A stretch of DNA of 64,000 nucleotides from Ziziphus jujuba (GCF_031755915.1 NC_083388.1:1123501-1187500), one strand, 5' to 3'; positions 39,190 to 52,539 are shown, counted from the stretch's first letter. Program-made: numbers and translations. Notes: generated from the letters alone by a model not told the origin.

Positions 39190-41600
39190 CTAGGGTTTCG
39201 GTTACTGGTACTCTTTTTTTCTTTTTTTTTTTTTTTTTTTTTTTTGGGTGTTCGGTGAAATTACGAAATTTGTAATTAACGGTTGGGATTCTATTTGGAG
39301 AGCCTCGCTTTGAAAGTTGAAAATCACCAATTTTATATGTAACGAACCAAATTACCATGAACTTGAACCTTTCCTACTACTTTAGCTATTTCTATATTCA
39401 AAAAATCTTTTATTTTTTTTTAATAAGATAATAAAATTCATTAGCCTCTTAGATAGCGTCACAGACCGTATAAAATAAAATTGTTTGAAAATTAGACAAT
39501 AATGATTTTTTTTTTATTCACGATCAAAATGTAGATATAAAGATTTATCAACTAAATTAAATTTATTTGACAATAAACTATAATGATTTAAAATATTTAT
39601 ATGATCTTGCAAATGAAATCTACTAAGTGAAAAACAAAAATATAAGTAGAATTTGATAAATCTTTGTAATAATTAGATTTAAATAATAAATGTTAACATA
39701 CTTTTTTAGTAAAATATTAATTGTAATAATGCATAAAGTTTTTTGAATTTCTTAAATTTATGTTGATTATTTTAATTTGGTTTTTTTTTTTTTTCCATTT
39801 TATTTCGAATGTTAAAATTGGCAGGTGTTGTGCATATGAGGAGCGAAACTCTTAAGACCAAGGTAATTTGGTCAAATGACATTCAAACTTCTTTTGTATG
39901 AAGTGGTTTACACAGAATCTCCATGTGCTTGCCCAAGCCACCAACTCCGGCAATCACCAACCCACCAATAGGATGGTAAGCTGCTAATTTTCACATAGTG
40001 GTTTTATGATTCAGATTCAGCATCATCGAAAACTAATCTTATAATTCAGATTCAGCATCATCGAAAACTAACTCAAAATAATTGAAATTATTACAAACTT
40101 AAAAAAGTTCAGATGAAATATTTCCTAATAGGAATAACTCACCAACTCCAATCACCATTATTTCCAACAACTAATATCCCACCACCATCAGCAAGACAGT
40201 GATCTATGCAACTATGGTGTTCTAGGTAACTCAACCATGTGGGAATGACCGCCTCAACCAACATCAATAAACCAACAAAAACTCATCCATTTCGTCTACA
40301 ACCATTTTGAGAAAGTTAGATCTCACCATCAACATCAAAGAATTCGTAGGTTGCCAATCTATGCAACCATAGTGGTCTTTTGTTCTAATTCCATCCCAAA
40401 CCACCTCAATTAACATCAATAAACAATCTGAATTCATCCAAGTAAACCATTTTAGCAACCAATATTTCCAGTAAGTGAGATTTAACCAACACCACTAGAA
40501 AGATTTGTAGATTGCTGATCTACATGACCATATTGATCATGTCGTGCAACTCTCCCAAAAGCCTTCTCAATGAAGAGCCAAAAAGTAATTTTGGCAAAAC
40601 CCCTGTTTCGATAAATGACCAAAATGCTCTTATCTTTTTCATGATCAATCTATACGTGCACAATTTGTGACAAGTTAAAATCAAAATCAAACGAAAAAGT
40701 ACAGAACCAATATTTTAGGTTACAATTGCATAGTTTACTTGTTGCAAAGGTATCAATTCCAATTTTAAGATGATAAGGTAAATTATCATCAATTTTAAAA
40801 GTTGAGGATAGTAATATGAAAAAAAAAAAATTTCAACTTTTTATAAATTTTTGAATCTCATAATTTTTTATGATTCAATATATTAATTTATACAAAATTT
40901 CTTATATTATGAAAAAATTACTTTATATTTAAGAGGTTGAATTTTATTAATTGTTAATATTTGATTTTTAAAGGTTGGATGAAGAGAAACCTTCAAAGGA
41001 AATAGTTTCTCTGAAAGGACATAAATTAATAATAACCTTGCCTTGGTATGTAAATAATTAAAAAATTGCTGACAAACTTTGAAGAATTAAAAAAAAAAAA
41101 AAACAAAAAAACAAAAAATCTCTTTCAAAAAGTTTTTGTTTTGTTGTTTTGAACAAAAAAATAAGATTTAAATAGAGAGAACATATGGCAATTCTTAGAA
41201 AATAAATACAAAAATTTTAAAAAGGAAAGAAATCTGAAATTTCTGTTCTATTTCTGGGTCTATTCCCTCCCTCTTCAGTAAACTTCCAAGTTCCAACCTT
41301 TTGTTTACCTCCTTCCTCTTCAACTTCAAAACCCTAATTTTCTGCCTCTTTTTTTTTTTTTTTTTTCGTCTCTATCTCTCTTATACTTTGCCTTCGTTTC
41401 AACCATTGGGTGCAGTAAAAAATTTTGTTTGGTTGCTCAGAAACTTTTTTGTTTTTTTATACTTCCTAGGGCTTAATTCCAAATTCTGTTTCAATTGAAA
41501 CCCTTTTTCTGGAATTATATACCAACCCAAATGATCTAACATTTACAAGCTTTTGCTTTGAACATCTGGGTATCTGCATTGGTTGAAGACCATCTCAAAA
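39067..41600. other. Divergent intergenic region between the CCHC gene and TOUSLED
   Basis: 39,067-39,250 is the CCHC leader, with (AG)n at about 39,161-39,189 and a long T run at about 39,221-39,245. 39,400-39,800 is AT-rich. 40,000-40,600 holds a degenerate tandem repeat (separate entry). 40,640-41,240 is AT-rich with no gene. 41,260-41,600 is the TOUSLED leader (pyrimidine-rich, T run near 41,350-41,367). No coding sequence is supported. Confidence 0.6.
40050..40600. repeat. Degenerate tandem repeat, period about 155-161 bp, three units
   Basis: A motif of the form GATCTATGCAACTATGGTG begins at 40,201, recurs as AATCTATGCAACCATAGTGG at 40,356, and again as GATCTACATGACCATATTGA at 40,517. 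Flanking words also recur in order: CCTCAAYYAACATCAATAAA at about 40,251 and 40,404, and ACCATTTT near 40,302 and 40,446. The units are well diverged. The only long frame (minus strand, 64 codons) is not recognisable. Confidence 0.6.
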
Positions 41601-44600
41601 ATGTCCGATGATATGCTCATCCATTTCTCATCAAACTCCTCAAACCAGTCCGACCAGTCTCTGCCCACCAAGATTGCCAAGCTCGAAGCTCGTATGGTCG
41701 GCAAAGCCTCCTCTGCCGCTTCCTCCACTGTCTCCACTGCCGCCATAGCCGCCGTTCCTCAGCAGCAGCACCAACAGCAGGCAGCTTGGCCTGCCGTCTC
41801 TTCTGCTGTGAAATTTGTTTCAGACGACTTGGCTGAGCCGTCCACATCCAGTGACTCCGATGATGATGTAAGCCCTTCAAATGATTCTCTAATCGTACTG
41901 AAATGGAGAGAGAATTTCTGTTAATTTAGATTAATGGTTTCTAGTTGTAATAAGTTTTTGTCAATTTGAGGGCTTTTTACCTGGTTATTTCCATGGAAAC
42001 TTGATAATGATTGAAAAAAAAAAAAAAAAAAAAGGAGAAAGAAAAGAAGTTATAATTTTGGATATAACTGATGAATTCATCCCTAACATTAGATGATCAG
42101 ATATCATACACTACTGTTTGTATAGTGATTATGCATTTTGGGATTTTGTGAAAATGGTTTTGCCATTTGGTAAGGATGATAAGGGATCACCGAACAGGCT
42201 ATTGGTATGTGAACATTTATCACGGCAAAAGGGGTTTCCCTGGAGAATATGTTTTGTTGCTTATTGCTAAAGAAATTGTTTTGATCAGCCTCAAGAGTCA
42301 TCATACTTTACCAAGCACTCTGAGACAATGTGATGTGTAAATCTGCTGTAAATGATAAAGGTTTTGTGTTTATTGGGTATTTCCTTTTAGAAGGGGCGAA
42401 ATAATGAGGAAATGAACCTAATTTTAGGATTGAAAACATGACATATTGCAATGCTGATAGAATTGTTTGTGTAATGTGGATGGTAAATTTATTTTATTTT
42501 ATTTTATTTTTTTTTGGTACCTTGTGCTGCGGCCGTTTAAAATTAGTGGGTTTTCAGTTAATCTGATGATCTCTGTACTCATTTGTGGTATGCTTGCATT
42601 TATGACCTCTGTGCATATTGTGAAAGTTGGAATTGGATATATTTGTTGCATATTTTATTCTGTTTGCTGTTGGTTGTCACACCATATCAGAATGCTAAAA
42701 TATATGTGCTGGTTCATAATCTCATGTTAGAATGGAGAGGAGTTTCTGATTCAGGCCAACACTCAGAAGCGTCAGAAGCTTCAAGAAGATGGTAGTGCAA
42801 CTGTCTTTGACCATGTTGAGGTAAGTGTTTGTTTGTTCTATTCAATTTGGTTTGAACTCTGGATTAGCCGATTATTTGTTTGATTATTGATGCGTACTCA
42901 ATGTTGTGTTTTGTGTGTGGATATGCTTATGTGATTAAACAATTATTCTATTTAGCAATTTGGCGACATTCCTCTTTAGATTTCTATATTGAATGTCTGT
43001 TTGTTTAGGCATGTTTGGGCTTAAGTGTTGATTGTTACCTTACATGATTGTTATAAAAAGTAGATTTAAGCCAAAAATTGGAATGGAATAAATGCAGGCT
43101 GTGGCTGATGGAAGACAAATGATTGTGGAAACTGTGGAAACTAAGGTAAATGTTGATGTAAATAGGAAAAAACATGGTCGTGGTAGGGGACATTCTGGTT
43201 CAGGTCGGGGGCGTGGTTCAAGAGTTAATGATCAATCAAGATCGCAAATTTGTCCACCAACTATTTTGCCTTCAAATGGTCAGCTTGAGAACTCATATCA
43301 TAAGGTGTGTTTGTTGGATGAAACTATTTGGATTCCAAGCCTCATCTTTTGATTGTAGGTTTTTATAACCTTCATAATCTCCATCTGTTGTTAATGTTAT
43401 CTCAGTTGTTTCATTATAATTACAAACTATCTAGAATATATATTGCTCTAATGGACTGACATAACTATCTAAATGGCATTGTTTTTTGTTATTTAAGAAT
43501 TACTGTTCAATGCATAATCAGTTTTCTTAAATCATATATATGTTTTAAATGTAAGTAAAATAGATGATACTAATACAAGATGTGTCAGCCAGTTTTTGAA
43601 GCAATGAATTGCACTGAGCAATGTACTTATTCGTATTTTATTGAACCTTTTTAATCAATGAATAAAATTGATTTAAGGACACCGTGTTTGTGCAATCCAT
43701 CTATGCAAGTAGCTGTATACTAATAAAGAGTAATCTGGAAGTGTGAACTGAATAAAACAAGCCATAGATTAATAAGGGGATGCTGGAGATTAAATCACCC
43801 TAGAGAAACATCACAAAAACTAATATTCGTCTTATAACTGAGCACTCCACTACGATTAATTGCTTTATGTAAATGTTAACAAGAAATAAATTTAAAACAA
43901 TAGCAACTTATGGAATTTTGTGTTTGAAAGCTTGCATCATATTTGCATTTTTATTCACATATATTATGTGACTTTTTCTTTATTTAAAAATGAGTTTATT
44001 TACTATGATTATATGATATGTAACCATACCATACAAAAAAAAAAAAAAAAAATATCAAAGATCATCGTGAAAAGCTGATAAAAAATTAGTTGTGCTTTAT
44101 AGCCTGCCATGGTTCTAGTCTTTATACTCCGTTTTTAAAAGTATATATCCTCCCAAAGGTAGAATTATTAAATTATGTGCTAATTCTTCTTTGGCAAAAA
44201 GCTCAAACAATTGATTATGAGACAAAGCAATAGACCACGATAATTTGTTCACTATGAACTAAATTCTTTGTTGTTTTATTTCATTTTTGTTCGGGGGGCC
44301 AGAGCGGTGGTGGGGTAAATAATGAGATGGATGTCTGTAATAATAGATTTTGCTTTGCTTATTTAAAAACTACAAAAGAACAAACGTGTGCACGAAGATC
44401 CTAGAGCAGTGTGGGAGGCTGAATTGTTTAAACCAGAAGCATTTAAAGTAAATGGGAATCAACATAGGTTGATTATTAGCTGTAGCAAACATGATTTTAA
44501 AGGAGATGACTGGGAAGGAAAATTTGATTTTGAAAAAACCAAAAAAAGGTCAAGAAAGAACTTACTTGGCATACAATATAGTTTTGGATAATGGCTTAGT

Positions 44601-47600
44601 TGCATGGCCTTGTGCGGTTTAAATAATGAGATTATTTTGAAAGTGAAAAGGTAAACAGGATGTATACATTACAAAAAAATCGAAAGTGTTAAGAATCTGA
44701 ATTAATTTTCAACGTCTTTACTCTCGCGAATCGTGGTGCGTGATGATTGGGATGCTTTTTCAGCTTTTCAAAAAGTATTCTTTTGATTGCACCCTTGAAT
44801 GATAAATACAGAATGGCCAATGGTTGGTTTGGAACTTAACGGTTTTACATTATTTTATTGCTGTTGATTTCTTGTCCTCACTTACGTAATTTTTTTTTTC
44901 TTTCTCTTCTTTTGTTTTCTGTTTGTGTGTGTGTGTGCACTTTAATAAGGAAAGTTTCTATATGTATAAGTGGAAGACTGCCCTTTTACCCACGTATTCT
45001 TCATGCAGGATTCTAGGCCCAAGGAGCCGTTTCGCAATGAGAACCGTTCTTCATTTGAGGTATAATTCCTTGATCCAGCTTATCTTTTTTCATTTTTCTT
45101 TTTGTGGTAAGAAAATTAATGTATTGCTATGTAAGTAGAAATTAAAAGAACTGATACTGAAAACTTGAAATTGTATATTGTGTATTTTCTTCCTTTCCTT
45201 AGTTTCTAGTATTTTACTCTAATGATTTTTTCCCTGTAAGGTTACCTTAACCATTGATATTTATTGTTTATATTGAATTTTGTCAATCAAATTAGGAAGA
45301 CAATACGTCTTTACGGGCAAAAATTGCAGCATTAGAGGAGGACTTGCGTAAATCACGTCAAGAGGCTTCTGAATATCAGAACCTATGCCGCCAGTTAGAG
45401 AAGGTAATAGTAAGGGTACCCCTTGCTCTTAAAAGTGCAATATATATGTTAAATTAATTCTTTATTTTTCCATGTAAAATGCATAGTTTTCAGCTTTGAA
45501 GCTCTGAGGGATCATTCTATTCCCTTTTCTGCTTTTCAACTTCATTTATTACTGTGACTGTTGCAGGAATTAAAGGATCTGAAAGATTATGAACAGCAAA
45601 TGAAGCCCAAGGTTTGCTTTTTTGAACAGCTCTAGTTCATTGCTATTTGCTAGCTTATCATCTGTCGGACCGTTTTTTCCTTTTCCCCTCCTTTAGTTTT
45701 CAAAAATGTTATGCCTTTTATGAGATCCAATTGTATTTTTATCTTCTGATATGCAATTTACTTTAATGCAAAATAATGTTTTATCTTCATTTTCCACAAG
45801 AACATAGAAGCACAAAAAAAAAAAAAAAAAGAAAAAAAAAAAGAAAAAAGAAAAAAAAAAAAGAAAATGGTGTAGATAAATGGATGCACGAAGGTTGCAG
45901 TAAGTTTAGGTTTGTAACACATAAATTAAGATGTACATGACATTATATTACGATAAGAAAAAGGGAAAAGGAAGAAGAATAATAAATTATAGAGTGAATT
46001 TAGGATAACTGATATTACCCTGTCACTCCCATCATGTAAGAAATAAAATTTTTGGGAAACTCAATCTGATTGTTTTGGCTTTTTAGATTGCGTTCCATAT
46101 TATAGATTAATATATCAAAATGTATGGTTTTGGGTAGAAAATAAATTAGAATATTTTTGACCATTACAAGTGTTCCTCATGCAGAGAATCAAAGTAATAT
46201 CTGATCTGCTGATATCAGTTTCTAAAGCTGAGAGACAGGAAGCAAGAATGAAAGTACGACAAGACTCTTTGAGATTCGGCAATGTGGGTGTAATCAGGTA
46301 CTGCATCAATTGACTTGAGCTTCTGGTAAGAGTAAGTGGAATGGGCTGTTAATGCTTTTCTTACTGCAGAGCTGGAACTGTTATATCAGAGACATGGGAA
46401 GATGGCCAAACCTTAAAGGATATCAATGCTCATCTTGTATGTTTATATTTGACTACTTAATTTTATTTTTGTTTTATTCTAGCAATCCGATGAATTTTTT
46501 TCTTTGCTAGCCTATTATGTTTATTGTTATGGTGAACTTCCTTTTCTCTTATATATATATATATATACACATATATTTTCTTTAACCTTTATCTGCTTGT
46601 CATATGTGTAGAATCGGAAATAAGATATGGAAAATATTTTCTTTTTTATAATGTATTGATAGAACCAATATATGTACATAGTTATTTCTTGTAAGACTAG
46701 AACATTATTTATTTATTTTTCTTTTTTTGCTAAAATATAAGACTAGAACATTTAGCCCATATTTCTGTTGGATTTGTTATTGATTGACTTCATTACTCAA
46801 GAATACAATATTTTTTCTTTAACATAATTTCTGGCGAATGAAATTGTTTTTCTTTTAAATGCACTATACAATACAAATGTGGTTTTTCATCCTAAGCTTT
46901 CAATACTAGATCTCTAAGGTTGCATTGAAAAGAAAATTTGAAAAGTCTTAGATGGTGTAATAATAGCTGCTTATGTTTCATCGTGAGCTGTTGAGCCTTG
47001 CATGTACATATATATATATATATATACATTCTATTGGTAATCACTTTTTGTCAATGATCTTCTCCCTTTTTTTTTTTCCCCCCTCCCTCATTATGCACTT
47101 TTGTAGAAACAACTGCTAGAAACAAAGGAGGCTATTGAGCGGCAGCGAAAGTCATTAAAGAAAAGACAATCTGGTAAATCTTCATCTTTTTTTGGTATTA
47201 CCATTCTTAGTTTCCTGATTTTCCGTACTTGCTTTTGGTATCTTTTAAACTATGATCCACTTATGTCTTTATCAAGATGCAACAACAATGTTCGTTTAAA
47301 TTTATAAAAATGTCCAGGGAAATGTCAGTAAGGTCGGCAGTAACATATTGTTGGTTTAATTCATGAAATTTTTCAATGAAATTCTAGAAATTACTGTATA
47401 TGAAAGTGTCATCCTTTTCTCTGCTCAAAATAGTCTGTGTTGCAGTCATGGAAGTCACCTTTTATTTTAATTTTAGCAAATTACTAACTACTAGCACCTG
47501 CTCCTTCCAAAAGATAAGGGTGATGGAGCTGATGCAGAATCAGGAATACAGGAAGAAGATTTTCTTATCCAGGATGAAATCTATAAATCTCGTCTAGCGA

Positions 47601-49976
47601 GCATCAAACGTGTGAGTTTACATACTGTCTTGACTGCTGCTTTGGTTTATTCTGATATTTAGTTTATTCTGATATTTACTCTATCTCACTGAGAATTGCT
47701 ACATCAACATTTTTGTAACCGTTGAGTTATGGATTTCTATAGGAGGAGGAAATTATTCTGCGTGAGAGGGATCGCTATGAACTGGAAAAGGGAAGGCTTA
47801 TACGTGAAATGAAGCGTATACGGGATGAGGATGGTTCTCGTTTTAACAATTTTCAGATTCTCAACCATAGATTTGCCCTCTTAAACCTTCTTGGGAAAGG
47901 GGGATTCAGTGAGGTTTATAAGGTCAGAACTATATGTTAAGTAATATATCTTGTCATGGTCAAGATATATCATGCCTCATTTTATTTATTATAATTTTTA
48001 TAAAAGGTATCTAGTTACTGAAACAAAAGCCAGATCATTCCTTTGCCTGCTTTGGCAATTGTAAAAATATAACTTTTTGCAGTGATTTGAAGTAAGAAAT
48101 TTCCAGCAGGCTTATGATTTGGTAGAGCATAGATACGTTGCATGTAAGCTTCATGGTTTGAATGCTCAGTGGAGTGAAGAGAAGAAGCAAAGTTACGTAA
48201 GGCATGCAATTCGGGAGTATAATATACACAAGACTTTGGTGCATCATCACATTGTTCGGCTTTGGGACATTTTTGAGATTGATCAGAATACATTCTGCAC
48301 TGTCTTAGAGTATTGTAGTGGTATTCATACACTCAATCCTGTTAATCTGATAGCCTTGTTGTTAATCCTGATGAGGATTTTAAGACTTAACTGTGGGACA
48401 ATATTCGCTTCTCATTCTTTGTCATCTTCAATTTTTGTTCTCAGGGAAAGATCTTGATGCTGTCCTTAAAGCAACGCCTGTGTTGCCTGAAAGGGAAGCT
48501 AGAATCATTATTGTTCAGATATTTCAGGGCCTAGTATACTTGAACAAGAGAACGCAGAAGATTATCCACTATGATTTGAAGCCAGGGAATGTGCTATTTG
48601 ATGAGCTTGGCGTTGCCAAAGTGACTGATTTTGGTCTTAGCAAGATAGTTGAGGATGATGTAGGATCCCAGGGTATGGAGCTTACATCCCAGGGAGCTGG
48701 AACATATTGGTAAGTGATGCAGATCAGCATTTATGCTTCTATTGATTACTGTAACGAAAAAGTACTTCAATGATTTGGAAGACAGTACTTTTCTGTTCGA
48801 ATGCAGTTGACATGAAGCTTTTCTTCTAGTTTCTTTAGTACTAATTGAATTTTATGAGTTACATGACCTATTTGACTCTCCCACTATAGTTGTTTGGTCC
48901 CCAAAGTTTTTCCATATATTTGGAATGTATAGCGGCCCTTCTTATACCAGTTCATGTGCAATGATATTAATGTGTATGCTAATTGCGTAGGAAGAGATTG
49001 GTTCAAATAGAAAATTAAATTTATCTGGGTTTGAGCTTCGTTTTGTGTTTTATAGTAAATACTTTTGAACTGTGACATAATTTAATTGATTTGGCTAAAG
49101 ACAGCTTGTTTTGTATGCAGGTATTTACCACCGGAATGCTTTGAGCTTAGCAAAACACCTCTCATATCATCAAAGGTCTGCAATTTTTGTAGTTGTATGT
49201 TCTTTATGATCACATAATATGAAGAGAAAAAGAGAATAAATGCCTTATTCCAAAAAAATCTCTTGTTAAAAAAAGTATGTGCTCTTTTAAGTTGTAACTG
49301 TTGAATCTAGATTGGACATGTCTGGCTGAGTTTATTTACTAGAATGCCTGCTTAAATTAGTCTCTCTAGACAAAGAGGTTTATCAGAAAAATTGAAGTGT
49401 TTGTTTGCCTTGGTTTTTTATCAACTTTGGCCACGGATCATTTTTAACCAACCTGTCTCTTTAAGCAGGTTGATGTTTGGTCAGCTGGTATTCTGTTTTA
49501 TCAAATGCTCTTTGGCAGACGTCCTTTTGGGCATGACCAGACTCAAGAACGCATATTACGCGAAGACACAATTATCAAAGCACGAAAAGTTGAATTCCCT
49601 TCGAGACCTGCCGTTTCAAATGAGGCAAAGGTGAGTCCCACTGAATGCAGTCGTTTTTTCATCTGCTTGATCCTTCATTGAGGGCATTAGTTTCTAGGTT
49701 GTGGGACAAAAGAATCCGTTGCTCTGCTTAGGACAAGGACAAAATGGTGACTCATGTTACAATGAATCTTGTGCTATGAACTCGGTGATGGGGAATTTTC
49801 AACATTGATGTGGGGTTGAAAATTAATGGTTATCGTTTTTTTTTTTTATAATTAATTTATATTTTAATTATAATTTGCAGGATTTAATTCGCCGTTGTCT
49901 AACATATAACCAAGCGGATAGGCCGGATGTTTTGACTATTGCTCAAGATCCATATCTTACATACTCGAAGAAGTAA
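41601..49976 (+). CDS. TSL: TOUSLED serine/threonine protein kinase
   Basis: Nuclear Tousled-like kinase, needed for flower and leaf development; the family phosphorylates the histone chaperone ASF1. Sixteen exons: 41601-41867, 42731-42820, 43098-43304, 45009-45059, 45296-45403, 45567-45611, 46185-46297, 46370-46436, 47107-47173, 47514-47611, 47743-47922, 48110-48320, 48445-48709, 49121-49175, 49469-49630, 49881-49976, giving 693 aa (688 in Arabidopsis by recall). The N-terminal half has a Gln-rich patch (QQQHQQQ), an Asp/Ser acidic stretch, an RGRG-rich basic stretch and coiled coils (residues about 205-410). In the kinase domain GKGGFSEVY is the Gly loop, K444 is in [15 protein letters not shown] has D545, TDFGLSK has D563, and GTYWYLPPE follows. 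HYD in place of HRD makes it a non-RD kinase, normal for this family. Intron 3 (43305-45008, 1.7 kb) is the largest. The junction at 48,104-48,110 offers two acceptors three bases apart. Confidence 0.97.
45818..45866. repeat. Poly-A/AG low-complexity tract in TSL intron 6
   Basis: An A-rich run broken by single G residues lies between exons 6 and 7. It has no coding or splice role that I can see. Similar A runs occur in other introns of this gene. Confidence 0.8.
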
Positions 49977-50734
49977 TGACCATACATACTACCAGTGAAA
50001 GAAGCACTTGAGCTTGAAGAAGAGAGAACTTCATTTGTTGAACAGCAAACTAAAAGAAATTTACTGCAATCCCTCGAGGAATTTTGTATAGATTGTAAAG
50101 GTTTTTGTACTTGCTGGCATAGCAGCCGAGGTGGTGAAGGAATGCATGCCACCCCTATCATGATCACAGGGGAGGGACTGGCCTGATCTAACCTATAAGT
50201 TGGGTATCTAGGTCTGTCCAAAAAGGATGTACAACATAAAAAAAGGAAAGAAAAGTGAACAGTTTATATAATATCTTCTCTGCTTGACCCAAGTAAAGGC
50301 TTTCTTTAATTTTTTTCTCCCTACATCTTCTGTGTGGTAGTATAGGAAAGTAGGTCTTTCATTTGATGAAAACAGAACAATAAATCAAAGTAATAGCCAT
50401 GCTGTTAAAAACGATTGACAATGAAAAGAAGCAAGATAATTCATTATGCAATTTCATTTTTATAAAATAACTTAACCTGAACTCGATGTCCTATTGAAAC
50501 TTGTAAAATCATTGATTTTAGGATATGAAAATACATAATTTCTTAAATCATTGTCATATGTGATAGATATAGAGAGGAAAAAAAAAAAATGAAAAAAAAA
50601 AAATTTGTTATGTGCTGATTGGGACTTCTCTAGTATCCACCCATTTGGGGTGGTCCCCAGTGGTGGGCCGTGGTTTACTATTATTTGGGTATTTATATGA
50701 ACAAGAACCCCTCAAATATTATCTTGTATGTATC
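49977..50734 (+). other. TSL 3' UTR and CRR42 promoter
   Basis: The TSL 3' UTR probably runs to about 50,400, where AATAAA occurs (about 50,380). The 63-codon frame at 49995-50186 overlaps this UTR; it is not recognised and is left out. CRR42 transcription likely starts near 50,700, behind a TTTATAT at about 50,690. Confidence 0.5.
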
Positions 50735-51279
50735 ATGGCAGCATCTATTTCTTCTGCAACTACAATCGGAGTTCCATGCCTAAAGCCTCTTCTTCAAAAT
50801 TCAAGCTTGGTCCAATTGAACAACACCAGAACAGGCAAAAAAAGTCCAAGTATAATCAGTATAAAGTGTGAATATTCAAAAGAGCTTGAGATAGGGTCTC
50901 CTGTGATTGTGATTGAGGCTCCCAAAATGATAAAAACAGCAGCTTCAGTTCCATGCCTCAGAGCGAACTCCGGCTTAGTCAAGCCTGGTGATGTTGGAAG
51001 GTAGCTTCTCTGGCTTTTTGAGTATATATATCTTGATGTTATTATTATTATTATTTAAACATATAAATGTAAATATAGAATATTATAAACTTGAATTCAC
51101 CACCTCTCCCATAACTTGTCATTTGTGATTTTTTTATTTTTATTTTTATTTTTTATATATATTTTTTGATTCTCAGAATTGTGTCAAGAAAACCCAAAGA
51201 TGTTTGGGCGGTTCGTCTTACAATAGGAACTTACTTATTGGATGGCAAATATTTTAAGCCCTTAGATCTCGATGAATAG
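50735..51279 (+). CDS. CRR42: CRR42, chloroplast NDH-1 subcomplex A assembly factor (DUF3148)
   Basis: A small stromal protein needed to assemble subcomplex A of the chloroplast NADH dehydrogenase-like complex, which drives cyclic electron flow (known from Arabidopsis). Exons: 50735-51000 and 51177-51279, with phase 2 at the junction, giving 122 aa. Residues 1 to about 45 are Ser/Thr/Lys-rich with few acids, fitting a plastid transit peptide (MAASISSATTIGVPCLKPLL). The mature part has ELEIGSPVIVIEAPKMIKTA, NSGLVKPGDVGRIVSRKPKD and VWAVRLTIGTYLLDGKYFKP, the conserved DUF3148 blocks. The first ATG of the frame is used. The gene follows TSL directly on the same strand, as I recall it does in Arabidopsis. 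A broken copy of exon 1 lies 2 kb downstream. Confidence 0.92.
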
Positions 51280-51787
51280 TGAAGTACTGGAGCTGAAGAT
51301 CAACGCCTTGACACTGCCATCTTATTTTTATTTTTTATTTTTCCACTATATTAGATAACCAAGGGCATGGAATTATCTGGATTTGGCAGAACAAATTTTA
51401 CTAGAAATTATTCCTGTATAAAGCACATTCATTACAATTTATTTATGTATTTTTTCTTCCAATCATATATATATATATAATATTCAATATTCTTCTTAAG
51501 TTTCTCTTTCGTTTTAGATTCAGACGTTTGTTATTGTTAATTGTAAGTATATATAAACTTGCAGCTGATTGGATTGCTAGCTAGGAAGTGTCCTAGGGGT
51601 TTGAAATGAATACTAATAATAATCATTTTTATTTATTTTTTATTTTTTATGATTTGCTATAAAAAGTATTATCTTCGACATTTTTCTTCAAAAATCAAAA
51701 CTTAAGAAAAATCAAGCAAACCAAAATAGAATGTAGGTAGGATATTTTTTGACTAAAACATAAATCTTCAGAAAGAAATTCTAATAC

Positions 51788-51803
51788 ACACACGACATAT
51801 ATA

Positions 51804-51834
<31 letters not shown>

Positions 51835-51890
51835 CCCCACACATACACACACACACACACACACACCCACACACCCACACACACCCCCGC
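51788..51890. repeat. Interrupted (CA)n microsatellite
   Basis: About 100 bp of CA repeats with CCC and T interruptions, on the 3' side of CRR42. It explains the Val/Cys-rich frame on the minus strand at 51695-51997. Confidence 0.9.
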
Positions 51891-52052
51891 CCACCCATGG
51901 TGGTGTAATTATATGTTGCAGCAGATTTATTTGTATAGGATATACAGAGAGTGCACCGAGTATTGTAAAAGATATACACACATACAGGGTGGTGCAAATT
52001 AAATAAATTATAAGGTGACTAATAAGTCATATTGGCTGTCTTCATGCATTCT

Positions 52053-52289
52053 TCACTCTTTTTGAACATAACTACGATGCTCCAACTCTCCCATTTTATG
52101 TCTGCATTTAACTTCGGCCTGTGCTTCGCACTTAGCATTTATCTGCAATCGACGAATTACTTTGGCTTTGTTCTTTGCATACGGGGAATGAGCTATTATA
52201 GAAGAAACAGAGGAAGAAGAAGAAAATGAAGAAGAAGAAGCCTTTGAAGCTCCCCTATCAGCCACCACAAGAATACTTGACATTATCAT
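52053..52289 (-). CDS. Possible small secreted or membrane-anchored peptide (unrecognised)
   Basis: A 78-codon frame from ATG 52,289. The frame is also open upstream of this ATG, so the start is uncertain. It encodes MIMSSILVVADRGASKAS, then a Ser run and a charged, Lys/Arg-rich C-terminal part with two Cys (AKCEAQAEVKC). Together with the hydrophobic residues just upstream (NTVLVVAMIMSSILVV) this looks like a signal peptide plus a short basic peptide. I do not recognise a family. It could be chance; no intron or neighbouring exon supports it. Confidence 0.22.
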   Translation of the reverse strand: MIMSSILVVADRGASKASSSSFSSSSSVSSIIAHSPYAKNKAKVIRRLQINAKCEAQAEVKCRHKMGELEHRSYVQKE

Positions 52290-52539
52290 AGCAACAACTA
52301 GTACTGTATTTAATCCTCTAATATGTTTACATCCATGGTAATTATAATTTTGCTTGATTTCTCTCTCTCTCTCTTTTTTTTTTTTTTGTTTTTTTTGTTT
52401 TTTTGGTTCAGGTGAAATCAAGCTTTACATGTGTGTATATATATATATATATATATAAATACCCTTCGAAGATTCTGTTTTTTGAAATATTATGTTGTTA
52501 TTGCTTATTAATTTAAGTATATGAAAAGGGCAGCATATA

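Noticed and set aside
44388..44591. 67-codon frame in TSL intron 3
   Set aside because: Charged and tidy-looking, but with no family match, no good acceptor in phase with exon 3, and flanked by in-frame stops; at most a rare alternative exon.
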